The notes: generated by a model from the letters alone, not told the origin. A stretch of 11,251 bases of DNA from Acidimicrobiales bacterium (GCA_030044045.1 JASHWO010000331.1:1-11251), one strand, 5' to 3'. Positions 1 through 6,911 are shown, counted from the first letter of the stretch. Numbers and translations are program-made.

Positions 1-1048
1 GGCAGGTGACCGAGCGGGCCTCCAGGGCGGCCACCAACGGCGCCGCCAAGCCCGGGCGGTCGCTGGCCACCACGCAGGTCCGCACCGGCGCCGAGGCCAG
101 CTCGGCCGGGGCCGGCTGGTCGAAGATCGGCCCGAACCGGGGATTGCCCCCGCCGTGGGTGGCCTGGTGCTGCTCGGCCGCGGCGAAGGCCCGGGGCACG
201 ACGGCCTCCAGCACCCCGTCGAGGGAGGCCACCCCGCCGGTGCGCACCACCTCGAGGAGGCGGGGCTGCTCCACCACCGCCACCTCCGGCCCGCCGGCGA
301 AGAGCACCTGGCCGCGACACCAGCCGATCCCCTCGCCGACCAGGTAGGCACCGAGGGGCGCCAGGTCCCCGGGGCCGGGCATGGCGTCGAAGAGCGACAT
401 CCCGCCGCTGCCGCCGGTCCGCCCGGCCTGGCGGGCCCGCTCCAGGGCGGCGGCCACCATGCGGGTGGCGGCGATGGGCGACACGGCGTTCACGGCCACC
501 CCGGGCGGTGCCTCCCGACCGAGCTGCCAGGTGAGGGCGGCCACGGCTCGCTTGGCCGCGCTGTAGCCCCCGGCGTCGGCCGGCCGCCAGCCCTGGCCGG
601 AGGTCACGCCCAGGACGCGACCGCGCCCGGCGGCGGCCATGAGCGGCAACGCGGCGCCGAGGACGTTCAGGTAACCGGCGAGGTGCACGCCGGCCACGGC
701 CAGCCAGTCCTGCTCGGTTCCTTGTGCGTAGTAGGTCTGCCGGGTGATCCCGGCCACGTTCACCACGGCGTCGAGGCCGCCGTGCTCGTCGGCCAAGTCC
801 TGGAAGAGGACGCGGACCGCCTCGGCGTCGGTGACCGAGGCCGACGAGGCCTGGGCCGAGCCGCCCGCCGCCACGATGCGGCCAGCCGTGGTCTCCTGCG
901 GCGCCGGCAGCTGCTCCGAGCCGTCGACGGACACCAGCGGGTCCACCGTCACCACGTGCCAGCCGCCGCGGCCGAGCTCCTCGGCGATGGCCGCTCCGAT
1001 CCCCCCGCCGCCGCCGGTCACGACGGCGACCCGCCGGCGGCCGCTCAC
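1..1048 (-). CDS. Short-chain dehydrogenase/reductase with C-terminal extension (3' end outside window)
   Basis: An NAD(P)-dependent SDR, open from a GTG start at 1048 to the left edge with 349 codons visible and no stop. Classical SDR signatures are present: the cofactor motif TGGGGGIG at residues 11-18, NVAG (97-100, in place of NNAG), Ser150, and the catalytic pair Y162/K166 in YSAAK. The SDR core should end near residue 252 (GQVLFAGG). The protein continues for at least 97 more residues, and from about residue 322 a strand-loop-helix pattern (VRTCVVASDRPGLAAPL) resembles the start of another nucleotide-binding fold without its glycine motif. The GTG overlaps the stop of the upstream monooxygenase gene as GTGA and has no visible SD, so translational coupling is likely. 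Probable role (inferred): oxidising a secondary alcohol to the ketone used by the monooxygenase, or handling its product. Substrate unknown. Confidence 0.9.
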   Translation of the reverse strand, partial: MSGRRRVAVVTGGGGGIGAAIAEELGRGGWHVVTVDPLVSVDGSEQLPAPQETTAGRIVAAGGSAQASSASVTDAEAVRVLFQDLADEHGGLDAVVNVAGITRQTYYAQGTEQDWLAVAGVHLAGYLNVLGAALPLMAAAGRGRVLGVTSGQGWRPADAGGYSAAKRAVAALTWQLGREAPPGVAVNAVSPIAATRMVAAALERARQAGRTGGSGGMSLFDAMPGPGDLAPLGAYLVGEGIGWCRGQVLFAGGPEVAVVEQPRLLEVVRTGGVASLDGVLEAVVPRAFAAAEQHQATHGGGNPRFGPIFDQPAPAELASAPVRTCVVASDRPGLAAPLVAALEARSVTC

Positions 1049-2871
1049 GACGCCGTCGACCGGGCCGTCGTCTCCAGGCCCTCGAAGGTGCCGGCCTCGA
1101 GCCACCGCTCGAGCAGCTCCCGGTAGCCGAACCAGTCGCCCATGCCCCGGCCGTAGTTGCCGTTCCGGGGGTTCAGCGCCTCCGGGTGGCCCTCGTTGTT
1201 GATGCGGGAGGGGGTACAGGCCGACATGACGGCGCTGCTGTCGACGAAGGAGCTGACGATCTTCTCCGTCCAGGCCTCCTCGGCCTCGGCGCTCACGTCG
1301 AAGACCTCCACGCCCTTGCGCTCCAGGAGCCCCACGGCCCCGCCGACGAACTCGGCCCCGAGCACGGCGAGCTGCGTGTAGTTCACCGTGACCACGGCCT
1401 GCTGCCCCGGCGCCGGCATCACGAAGAGGTTCGGGAAGCCACGGCTCATCATGCCGAACAGGCTGGCCGCGCCCCCGGCCCACTTCTCGGCCAGCGTCAT
1501 CCCGCCACGACCGACGATCTCGTGGCCGGCCCGGCGGTACAGGGGGGTGAGCTCGGGCTCGAAGCCGGTGCCGTAGACGATGCAGTCGACGTCGTACTGC
1601 CTCCCGCCGACCACCGGCCCCCGCTCGGTGATCCGCTCGATGCCGGCCGGGCAGTCGACCAGCGTGACGTTCGGGCGGTTGAAGGCCAGCAGGTACTCGT
1701 CGTGGAAGCAGGGGCGTTTGCAGAGGTACCGGTAGTAGGGCTTCAGGATCTCCGCCGTGGCCGGGTCGGCCACCAGCTCCTCCACCCGGCGCCGGTGGGT
1801 CTCCATGATCCCGTAGTCGACCTCCTCGGCGTGGCGCAGGTACTCCTCCAGGGTCATGTCCTTCTGGCGGGGCGGGTGCTGCGCCACCGCGTAGTGCTGC
1901 GTCCACCCGTCGTCGACCTGGTCCTGCTCGACCGGCCGGCCCATGATGATGGCCTGGAAGTTGTCCATCCGGTCCCGCTGCCACCTCGACGGGAGGTCGC
2001 GGGCGAAGCCGGGGGCGGTGGGCCGGTTGCCCCGCTCGCCGATGGCCGAGGGCGTGCGCTGGAACACGGAGAGGTGCTCCGCCGACTCGGCCAGCGGCGG
2101 CACGCACTGGATCCCGCTGGCCCCGGTGCCCAGGAGGGCCACCGTCTTGCCGGCCAGGCGGTCGAGGGGCTCGTGCGGGCCGCCGCCGGTGTAGGCGTAG
2201 TCCCACCGGGCCGTGTGGAAGGAGTGGCCGGCGAACGCCTCCATCCCCGGGATGGTGGGCAGCTTCATGAGGTTCAGGATCCCCACCGCCAGCACGTACC
2301 AGCGGCAGGTGACGTCGTCGCCCCGATCGGTGCGCACCCGCCACCGGGCCGCCTCCTCCTGCCACTCGGCCCGGGTCACCCCGGTGTGGAAGAGGGCGTC
2401 GGCCACCAGGTCGTAACGGTCGGCGATCGCTTCCAGGTGCTGGCGGATCTCCTCCCCGTAGGCGTAGCGCCGGGTGGGGACGTACCCCAGCTCCTCCAGC
2501 ATCGGCATGTAGATGTACGACTCGACGTCGCACATCACGCCCGGGTAGCGGTTCCAGTACCAGGTGCCGCCGATGCCGCCGGCCTGGTCGACGATGCGGA
2601 TCCGCTCGATGCCGGCCTGGCGAAGGTGGGCGCCGGCGAGCACCCCGGCGATCCCCCCGCCCACGATGACCACGTCGACCTCGTCGGCGACCAGCGCCCG
2701 CTCCGCCACCGGCGTGAACGGGTCGTCCCGGTAGCGGGCGAAGTGCTCGTCCGTGCGCAGGTCGCGGATGTCGGCCCGGCCGGGGATCAGCCGCCTATCG
2801 CGTTCGGCCAGGTACTTGGCGCGGACGGCCGCCGGATCGTAGGGCGCGGCCGATGGCTGGGACCGGGACAT
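1045..2871 (-). CDS. Type I Baeyer-Villiger monooxygenase (FAD/NADPH)
   Basis: A 608-residue flavoprotein predicted to insert one oxygen atom from O2 next to a ketone carbonyl, giving an ester or lactone, using FAD and NADPH. The first Rossmann motif is GGGIAG (71-76). The BVMO fingerprint FxGxxxHxxxW is exact: F213, G215, H219, W223, followed by D224. The second dinucleotide motif is GTGASG (248-253). GGTWYWNRYPG (101-111), KRP (385-387) and YGTGF (433-437) also fit the family. The roughly 60-residue stretch before the FAD motif resembles the longer cyclopentadecanone-monooxygenase-like group; this comes from memory, not a search. The reading frame stays open upstream to 3273, but the ATG at 2871 is preferred: the family-like sequence begins there, and the upstream part would overlap the divergent GNAT gene. 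No SD is seen; a -10 box lies 7 nt upstream, suggesting a leaderless mRNA. It is the first gene of an operon with the SDR. Confidence 0.93.
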   Translation of the reverse strand: MSRSQPSAAPYDPAAVRAKYLAERDRRLIPGRADIRDLRTDEHFARYRDDPFTPVAERALVADEVDVVIVGGGIAGVLAGAHLRQAGIERIRIVDQAGGIGGTWYWNRYPGVMCDVESYIYMPMLEELGYVPTRRYAYGEEIRQHLEAIADRYDLVADALFHTGVTRAEWQEEAARWRVRTDRGDDVTCRWYVLAVGILNLMKLPTIPGMEAFAGHSFHTARWDYAYTGGGPHEPLDRLAGKTVALLGTGASGIQCVPPLAESAEHLSVFQRTPSAIGERGNRPTAPGFARDLPSRWQRDRMDNFQAIIMGRPVEQDQVDDGWTQHYAVAQHPPRQKDMTLEEYLRHAEEVDYGIMETHRRRVEELVADPATAEILKPYYRYLCKRPCFHDEYLLAFNRPNVTLVDCPAGIERITERGPVVGGRQYDVDCIVYGTGFEPELTPLYRRAGHEIVGRGGMTLAEKWAGGAASLFGMMSRGFPNLFVMPAPGQQAVVTVNYTQLAVLGAEFVGGAVGLLERKGVEVFDVSAEAEEAWTEKIVSSFVDSSAVMSACTPSRINNEGHPEALNPRNGNYGRGMGDWFGYRELLERWLEAGTFEGLETTARSTAS

Positions 2872-2878
2872 GTCGTCA

Positions 2879-2884
2879 ACACTA
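2879..2884 (-). promoter_or_regulatory. Candidate -10 box of the monooxygenase operon
   Basis: TAGTGT on the minus strand fits the actinobacterial TANNNT pattern. Exactly 7 nt separate it from the A of the ATG at 2871, which would place the transcription start on the start codon. No SD precedes this ATG. A GGCATGCC palindrome (2886-2893) lies just upstream. No good -35 is visible. Confidence 0.4.
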
Positions 2885-2908
2885 TGGCATGCCCGGCTGT
2901 ACCCATCC

Positions 2909-2929
2909 GGGGCGGGAGCTGGGGCGGGA
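2909..2929. repeat. Direct repeat in the BVMO/GNAT divergent region
   Basis: GGGGCGGGA occurs twice (2909-2917 and 2921-2929), separated by GCT, with a 12-bp period. It lies about 38-58 bp upstream of the monooxygenase start in the 157-bp region between two divergent genes. This is a plausible place for a regulator site, but the sequence is also simple and GC-rich, so chance is possible. Confidence 0.3.
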
Positions 2930-3015
2930 ACCGGGACGCCGCCCCGTCCCGCCGACGCGTGAAGCCAGGTGAGGACGGCCTCGGGGCCGCCCTCGGGGGC
3001 ATCCGGCCGGCCGCG

Positions 3016-3021
3016 TAGGCT
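3016..3021 (+). promoter_or_regulatory. Candidate -10 box of the first GNAT gene
   Basis: TAGGCT fits TANNNT and ends 7 nt before the ATG at 3029. No SD is present between them. The spacing predicts transcription starting at the start codon (leaderless). No -35 is recognisable. Confidence 0.4.
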
Positions 3022-3028
3022 GGCGCGG

Positions 3029-3664
3029 ATGAACGAGCTGCTCGTGTCGTCGTCTCCACCGATCGCCAGGGGGTTCGGGGTGGTGGCCTCCGCCCGGCTC
3101 GACCTGACGCCGATCGGTCTGGGCTCCGTGGAAGCACTGGCCCCCATCTTCGCCAAGGAGGAGGTCTGGCGGTTCCCCTTCGGGCGCGCCTTCACCCGAG
3201 AGGAGACCGCCGGCTTCGCCACGACGCAGGCCGAGCACTGGGAGACCCTCGGGTTCGGCCTCTGGCTGGCCACGGTCCGGAGCCAGGACCGCCCGATCGG
3301 CTACGTGGGGCTCGCCGTCCCCACCTTCCTGCCCGAGGTGCTCCCGGCGGTCGAGGTGGGGTGGCGGCTCGACCCCGAGGCCTGGGGGATGGGGTACGCC
3401 ACCGAAGCGGCGGCGGTGGCCCTGCGTTGCGCCTTCGAGACACTGGCCCTCGACGAGCTGCTCTCCCTCCCCCAGGTCGACAACCCCCGGTCGGTGCGGG
3501 TGGCCGAGCGGATCGGCATGCACCGGCAGCGCACCACGACCGTGCCGTCCACCGACCACCGGGATCCGATCGAGGTGGCGGTCATGGCCATGACCCGTGA
3601 GGAGTGGGGCCGCCGCCGGGCCGCCGCCCCTGGCGAGCCATCGTCAGGCGGCGCCGTCGAGTAG
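3029..3664 (+). CDS. GNAT-family N-acetyltransferase (RimJ/RimL-like)
   Basis: A 211-residue protein predicted to transfer acetyl from acetyl-CoA to an amine on a small molecule or protein N-terminus; substrate unknown. The conserved GNAT core is clear: the acetyl-CoA-binding motif A is GWRLDPEAWGMGYATEA (111-127, with the Q/RxxGxG/A-type loop at W119-G122), followed by the typical VDNPRSVRVAERIGM segment (150-164). The domain proper begins near residue 21 (SARLDLTPIG), so the first 20 residues are an unusual lead-in. ATG 3029 is chosen because a -10 box sits 7 nt before it; the frame is open further upstream to 2969. The gene is divergent from the monooxygenase operon, and its last 21 bp overlap the end of the convergent DUF1275 gene. 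Confidence 0.88.
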   Translation: MNELLVSSSPPIARGFGVVASARLDLTPIGLGSVEALAPIFAKEEVWRFPFGRAFTREETAGFATTQAEHWETLGFGLWLATVRSQDRPIGYVGLAVPTFLPEVLPAVEVGWRLDPEAWGMGYATEAAAVALRCAFETLALDELLSLPQVDNPRSVRVAERIGMHRQRTTTVPSTDHRDPIEVAVMAMTREEWGRRRAAAPGEPSSGGAVE

Positions 3665-4051
3665 GTGAGACGACCCGGACCGGGCGAACAACAGGGCGTC
3701 GCCGAGGACGACGACCGCCACCACGGCCAGCGGCCAGGCGGCGCCTTGGTGCAGGAACAGCACCGCACCCACGAACGCCCCGCCGACCATGGCGACGACC
3801 GAGGCCGCCCGCCGGCCGACCTTCGGGTTGGTCTCGCCGGCCAGGAAGCAACCCAACGAGGTGAGGCTGGCCAGCACCGAGAACCCCGGCCCGCCGGCGG
3901 CGGCAAAGCCGAGGATGACGATGTTGCCGGTCATGTTGGCGGTGAACACGTGGCCGAGACCCAGGTAGCTGACCGCGTCGACGAGCCCGCTGACCACGGT
4001 GAAGGCGATGAGCGCCCACAGGACGGGAGGGGGACGATCGGCGTCGGCCAC
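3644..4051 (-). CDS. DUF1275 (YoaK-type) membrane protein, internally shortened
   Basis: A small integral membrane protein of unknown function. The N-terminal half matches DUF1275: a helix containing VSGLVDAVSYLGLGHVF, then the family hallmark ANMTGN. Further hydrophobic helices follow (FSVLASLTSLGCFLAG; RRAASVVAMVGGAFVGAVLF; AWPLAVVAVVVLGDALL). Known members have about 220 residues and six helices. Here the sequence jumps from the third helix directly to a segment resembling the family's penultimate helix, so about 60-80 central residues, including the usual QNA...LTTTV...TG part, are absent in frame. The start is uncertain: GTG at 4051 (135 residues) is used; a TTG at 4105 would add 18 residues and sit only 12 bp from the divergent GNAT start. 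The out-of-frame ATG near 4064 does not encode the family. It may be a decayed but still open gene. Confidence 0.75.
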   Translation of the reverse strand: MADADRPPPVLWALIAFTVVSGLVDAVSYLGLGHVFTANMTGNIVILGFAAAGGPGFSVLASLTSLGCFLAGETNPKVGRRAASVVAMVGGAFVGAVLFLHQGAAWPLAVVAVVVLGDALLFARSGSSHLLDGAA

Positions 4052-4116
4052 GGCGCGCGCATTGTGCCAGGCCGGCCAGCGGAAGGCGACCGCTGCGGTG
4101 GACAAGGATGTGCGGG

Positions 4117-4776
4117 ATGTCCGAGACCGAGCGATCGCTGCTCACGCCGCGGCTCCGTCTTGTCCCGATCGGGCCGAGCAACGCTGTTGACCTGTGGCTC
4201 GTGCACAACGACGACGCCGTGGTCCCGTGGTACGACGGCTGGCGGCCGTCCCGCCGAGACGCAGAGGATCAGGCCCGGCGGATCGCCGAGTCGTGGCAGC
4301 TCCACGGCGTGCACAAGTGGATGGCCTACGATCGCGAGACCGGTGAAGTCGTCGGCCGCGGTGGCCTCTCGCGGACCCCGGTCGACGCCGACTGGGGCCA
4401 GATCTACGCCTTCTTGCCCGACGAACCCTGGGTGCGTGAGGCGTACGGACGTGAGCACCCGTTCAGAGCGCACGCGCACTGGCTGGAGATCGGGTGGGCG
4501 CTGCGTCGAGCGCGTTGGGGCCAAGGCTACGCGTCGGAGATCGGGACGGCCGGGCTTACCTACGCGTTCGACGTGCTCGGAGTGCGTGCCGTCGTATCGT
4601 GCACGGTCCGCCACAACTTGCGGTCGCGGGCGGTGATGGAACGCATTGGCATGCACTACGTCGGCGAGATCTACAGCCGTGGCACGGTCGAGGGCGGGGG
4701 CGAGGGCGAGGGCGGCGAGCGGGACGACGCACCCTTCGCCGTCTGCGCGATGCTCGCAGGAGAGCGCCACCTCTGA
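4117..4776 (+). CDS. GNAT-family N-acetyltransferase (RimJ/RimL-like), second copy type
   Basis: A 219-residue acetyl-CoA-dependent acetyltransferase of unknown substrate. The N-terminal pattern LLTPRLRLVPIG (8-19) is typical of the RimJ/RimL-like group. Motif A is RARWGQGYASE (131-141), and the following strand-helix carries VRHNLRSRAVMERIGM (164-179) with the usual Asn167. ATG 4117 is preferred over ATG 4108 because AAGGA (4104-4108) lies 8 nt before it and the protein then begins like its relatives. A Gly/Glu-only run (192-200), encoded by a 6-bp tandem repeat, interrupts the region before the last strand. It is divergent from the DUF1275 gene. It differs from the first GNAT protein and does not look like a recent duplicate. 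Codon use is somewhat less GC-rich than in the flanks. Confidence 0.88.
   Translation: MSETERSLLTPRLRLVPIGPSNAVDLWLVHNDDAVVPWYDGWRPSRRDAEDQARRIAESWQLHGVHKWMAYDRETGEVVGRGGLSRTPVDADWGQIYAFLPDEPWVREAYGREHPFRAHAHWLEIGWALRRARWGQGYASEIGTAGLTYAFDVLGVRAVVSCTVRHNLRSRAVMERIGMHYVGEIYSRGTVEGGGEGEGGERDDAPFAVCAMLAGERHL
4690..4713 (+). repeat. In-frame hexanucleotide tandem repeat in the second GNAT gene
   Basis: Four consecutive 6-bp units (GAGGGC, GGGGGC, GAGGGC, GAGGGC) encode Glu/Gly. Loss or gain of units would stay in frame and only change the length of a surface loop. Confidence 0.7.
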
Positions 4777-4820
4777 CCTTCGGATAGTTCCCCAGCCGCG
4801 TTCCTGTCTCTCGGCGCAGA

Positions 4821-4855
4821 GGCGCCACCAATCGTTCACCCGACCGCGTGGCGCC
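4821..4855. other. Inverted repeat downstream of the second GNAT gene
   Basis: GGCGCCAC (4821-4828) and GTGGCGCC (4848-4855) form a perfect 8-bp stem around a 19-nt loop, 45 bp after the GNAT stop. There is no T-run, so a terminator role is unproven. The rest of the gap 4777-4996 holds a small CCGGG-ATT-CCCGG hairpin (4945-4957) and no recognisable gene. Confidence 0.35.
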
Positions 4856-4975
4856 CCGTAGCGGCGGGCGCAGCCACCGCGGCGCAAGAGGGCGAGGACG
4901 ATCAGGTGCTCGGGCTCCACGGAACCCGGGGCACCCCAGAGCCTCCGGGATTCCCGGGACGGCTCGGAGAGGGGA

Positions 4976-5002
4976 TTGGAAATGTCTCTCGATCGCTAGC
5001 GT
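4976..5002 (+). promoter_or_regulatory. Candidate promoter of the DUF5996 gene
   Basis: The -10 box TAGCGT (4997-5002) ends 6 nt before the GTG at 5009. TTGGAA (4976-4981) is a possible -35 with a slightly short 15-nt spacer. AAGGG directly abuts the GTG and is too close to act as an SD, again suggesting a leaderless mRNA. Confidence 0.4.
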
Positions 5003-5008
5003 GCAAGG

Positions 5009-5929
5009 GTGCCCTTCGCATGGCCAGCCCTCTCCTACGAGCAGTGGCACGAGACCTGCGACACGCTGCACGCCCACGCGCAGGTCCTCGGCAAGCTGGC
5101 GGTGGCACTGGCACCGCCTGAGCCACAGCTCCAACACGCGGCGCTACGTCTGACGGCCCGAGGATGGGAGACGGCACCCCTGCCAGCACCGGACGGCTCG
5201 GGAACGATCATCGCCGTGATCGATCTCCGTACCCATGAGGTGGTGGTGGAGACCAGTAACGGAGGCGTCCGGCGCGTCGCGCTCATTCCCGATCGGCCGG
5301 TGGGCGTGGTCACCCGCGAGGTTCTCGACGCCATCCGTGGCCTCGTCGGCAGGGTCGAGATCAACCCGAACCCGCAGGAGGTGCCCTGGAACGTGCCGCT
5401 CGACGAGGACGACGAGCACGCGCACTACGACCCAGAGCAGGCGGCTTCGTATTTCGCCGCCGCGACGCAGGCGGCGCTCGTCCTGGCCGAGTTCCGTGCG
5501 CCGTACCGGGGACGCTCGACGCCGGTGAACGCGTGGTGGGGATCGTTCGACTTGGCGGTCAGCCTGTTCTCCGGTAGTCCAGCCGCCCCGCCGTCCGATG
5601 ACTTCATCATGCGCAACGCGATGGATGCCCAGGAGGTGGCCGTCGGCTGGTGGCCGGGCGATCAGAAATATGGCAGAGCGGCGTTCTATGCCTACGCGCA
5701 CCCCGCGCCGGACCGGTTTGCGGCGGCGACGCTCTCTCCGGCGTCGTCCCGATGGAATGGGACACTCGGGGAGTACATTTTCGATTGGGCCGACGTCTGC
5801 GACAGTCCCGACCCCCATGCTGCTGGACTCGAATTTGCCCGCTCTGCATTCCGCCACGCTTGCGCCGTATGCGACTGGGATCCAGCACTGCCCGCCAGCG
5901 TCGAGGGCAGGCCACCACCTATAGCGTGA
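5009..5929 (+). CDS. DUF5996 family protein
   Basis: A 306-residue soluble protein of unknown biochemical function. Family features recognised from memory: WPALSYEQWHETCDTLH at the start (5-21), a DEDDEHAHYDPE segment (132-143), the strongly conserved-looking VNAWWGSFDLAVSLFSG (173-189), VGWWPGD (212-218), AFYAYAHPAP (225-234) and LGEYIFDWADV (253-263). No signal peptide, membrane helix or known catalytic motif is evident. GTG 5009 is the only early start: a TAG in the same frame lies 12 nt upstream (4997-4999), and the family N-terminus begins right here. The gene stands alone between two intergenic gaps and is convergent with the HTH/Clp-N operon. Confidence 0.87.
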   Translation: MPFAWPALSYEQWHETCDTLHAHAQVLGKLAVALAPPEPQLQHAALRLTARGWETAPLPAPDGSGTIIAVIDLRTHEVVVETSNGGVRRVALIPDRPVGVVTREVLDAIRGLVGRVEINPNPQEVPWNVPLDEDDEHAHYDPEQAASYFAAATQAALVLAEFRAPYRGRSTPVNAWWGSFDLAVSLFSGSPAAPPSDDFIMRNAMDAQEVAVGWWPGDQKYGRAAFYAYAHPAPDRFAAATLSPASSRWNGTLGEYIFDWADVCDSPDPHAAGLEFARSAFRHACAVCDWDPALPASVEGRPPPIA

Positions 5930-5967
5930 GGCGTCGCCTGTCGTATCCCCCGGATATCCTGGCTCCA

Positions 5968-5980
5968 ATCCCGTCGGGAT
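5968..5980. terminator. Weak hairpin after the DUF5996 gene
   Basis: ATCCC-GTC-GGGAT forms a short 5-bp stem, 38 bp past the DUF5996 stop and between convergent genes. There is no T-tract, so this is only a weak candidate. Confidence 0.2.
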
Positions 5981-6015
5981 AGGCCTCGATCATCTGTCGA
6001 TAGGAGAACACCACG

Positions 6016-6453
6016 ATGACGAGGAGAAGGCAGATCTCGGATCTCGTGCTCCGTGAGGCTCAGCCGACCAAGACCGATCCGGTGACGGTGCCGGATGGAA
6101 CTCGGCTCGTGCTTGCAACTGTGCCCCGCCGTGGAACGGCTCGATCCGGATACCTTCCCCTCGAAGTCGTGAATGTCGCTGGGAACTCAGCTGTCGGGCG
6201 TGACCGCGTCCAGTCGGCGCCGAACCTCCGGCGTGTTCACGCCGAGAGCCCCCAGCAACACCGCCGCAGGATCTGGCGGTTGAAGAGTGAGGATTTGGGC
6301 CAGCACCTGCTGGCCCGTGACCTGGAGCTTCCGTCGATTGGGCCTGACCGCTTCCTCGAGCACCTTCTTTGCCGCGGGCGTCATGCGGAGGCGATCTTTT
6401 TTGGCGACGTCTCTGATCCTCGGCTTCTTCGGCACGGCTCGCATCGGCAGTGA
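6016..6453 (+). other. Doubtful ORF or gene remnant antisense to the Clp-N gene
   Basis: An ATG at 6016 has a fair SD, AGGAG at 6002-6006, 9 nt upstream. The frame is open for 145 codons. The first 57 codons lie in otherwise empty sequence. The remaining part runs antisense through the well-supported Clp-N gene, so the full length is unlikely to be real. The first 26 codons mostly end in G or C (22 of 26), but only about half of the following ones do, which looks like a coding start that decays. I recognise no family. It may be the 5' stub of a gene cut off when the Clp-N pair arrived, or chance. Confidence 0.2.
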
Positions 6454-6699
6454 GGGAGCGTCGGTGCCGGACCCCAGGCCCAGGGCGTCCAGGGCTTCGT
6501 GATCGAGCGACTCAAGGGCCTGGCGAGCTTGCTGCAGGCTCACGCCCAATACGACGTCGATCGAGGGATCCTCCAACAAGGCGAGCAAGAGGTGATCGGT
6601 GCCAGTTCGGCGATCACCTCGGCGACGAGCCTCCTCACTGGCCCGCAAATAGATGGCCCAGGGGTGAAGCACCTCTGGCACAACGGATTCGGTGGTCAT
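6187..6699 (-). CDS. Stand-alone Clp N-terminal (Clp-N) domain protein
   Basis: A 170-residue protein consisting only of the double Clp-N repeat that forms the substrate- and adaptor-binding tip of ClpC/ClpA unfoldases. Repeat 1 (about 12-46) has the hallmark GTDHLLLALLEDP (33-45). Repeat 2 (about 106-155) begins MTPAAKKVLEEAV. A basic linker joins them (86-105, rich in Lys/Arg). There is no AAA+ module: no Walker A or B motif and no room for one. It therefore cannot unfold proteins itself. It may bind the same adaptors or degrons as ClpC, acting as adaptor, competitor or sensor (inference). ATG 6699 overlaps the HTH stop as ATGA, with a strong SD, AAGGAG, 5 nt upstream (6710-6705). The frame continues upstream to 6771, but that part would overlap the HTH gene. 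Confidence 0.87.
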   Translation of the reverse strand: MTTESVVPEVLHPWAIYLRASEEARRRGDRRTGTDHLLLALLEDPSIDVVLGVSLQQARQALESLDHEALDALGLGSGTDAPSLPMRAVPKKPRIRDVAKKDRLRMTPAAKKVLEEAVRPNRRKLQVTGQQVLAQILTLQPPDPAAVLLGALGVNTPEVRRRLDAVTPDS

Positions 6700-6908
6700 G
6701 ATGACTCCTTGTTGTATTTGGTGTGCACGGATTGGCGGGTGATGCCCAGAGCGTCTCCGATCTGCTGCCACGACCAGCCCTTTTCCCGGGCCGACGCGAC
6801 CTGGTTCGCTTCGACCCTCTCAGCCAGGCGATGGAGCGCCAACGAGGCGCGAAGCCCAACTGCCGGGTCATCCGACGAGAGATTCACGCTGAGGTTTTCG
6901 ATGTCCAT
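6696..6908 (-). CDS. Small helix-turn-helix DNA-binding protein
   Basis: A 70-residue likely transcription regulator. The C-terminal half contains a clear HTH, GWSWQQIGDALGITRQSVHTKY (44-65), of the sigma-region-4/resolvase-like type. The N-terminal half (DDPAVGLRASLALHRLAERVEANQVASAR, shown in parts: D13-R20, A21-R41) should form helices that could dimerise. ATG 6908 is chosen because the compact domain begins there and a near-consensus promoter ends 7 nt before it. The frame runs open to 7118, but that longer version would swallow the promoter. It is cotranscribed with, and overlaps, the Clp-N gene. Two 18-bp palindromes over the promoter suggest that it represses its own operon. Pairs of this kind recur in Actinobacteria as I remember it; I know of no established function. 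Confidence 0.85.
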   Translation of the reverse strand: MDIENLSVNLSSDDPAVGLRASLALHRLAERVEANQVASAREKGWSWQQIGDALGITRQSVHTKYNKESS

Positions 6909-6911
6909 GCC

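Noticed and set aside
1186..3018. 610-codon plus-strand open frame opposite the monooxygenase
   Set aside because: An antisense shadow made possible by high GC, with a low-complexity composition; the minus strand has full BVMO motifs.
2872..3273. N-terminal extension of 134 residues on the monooxygenase
   Set aside because: It would overlap the divergent GNAT gene and shows no family similarity; the sequence typical of the family and the -10 box both support the ATG at 2871.
3931..4920. Long minus-strand open frame opposite the second GNAT gene
   Set aside because: Its middle is antisense to a clear GNAT core and it lacks any recognisable domain; the 4777-4920 portion alone also gave no family.
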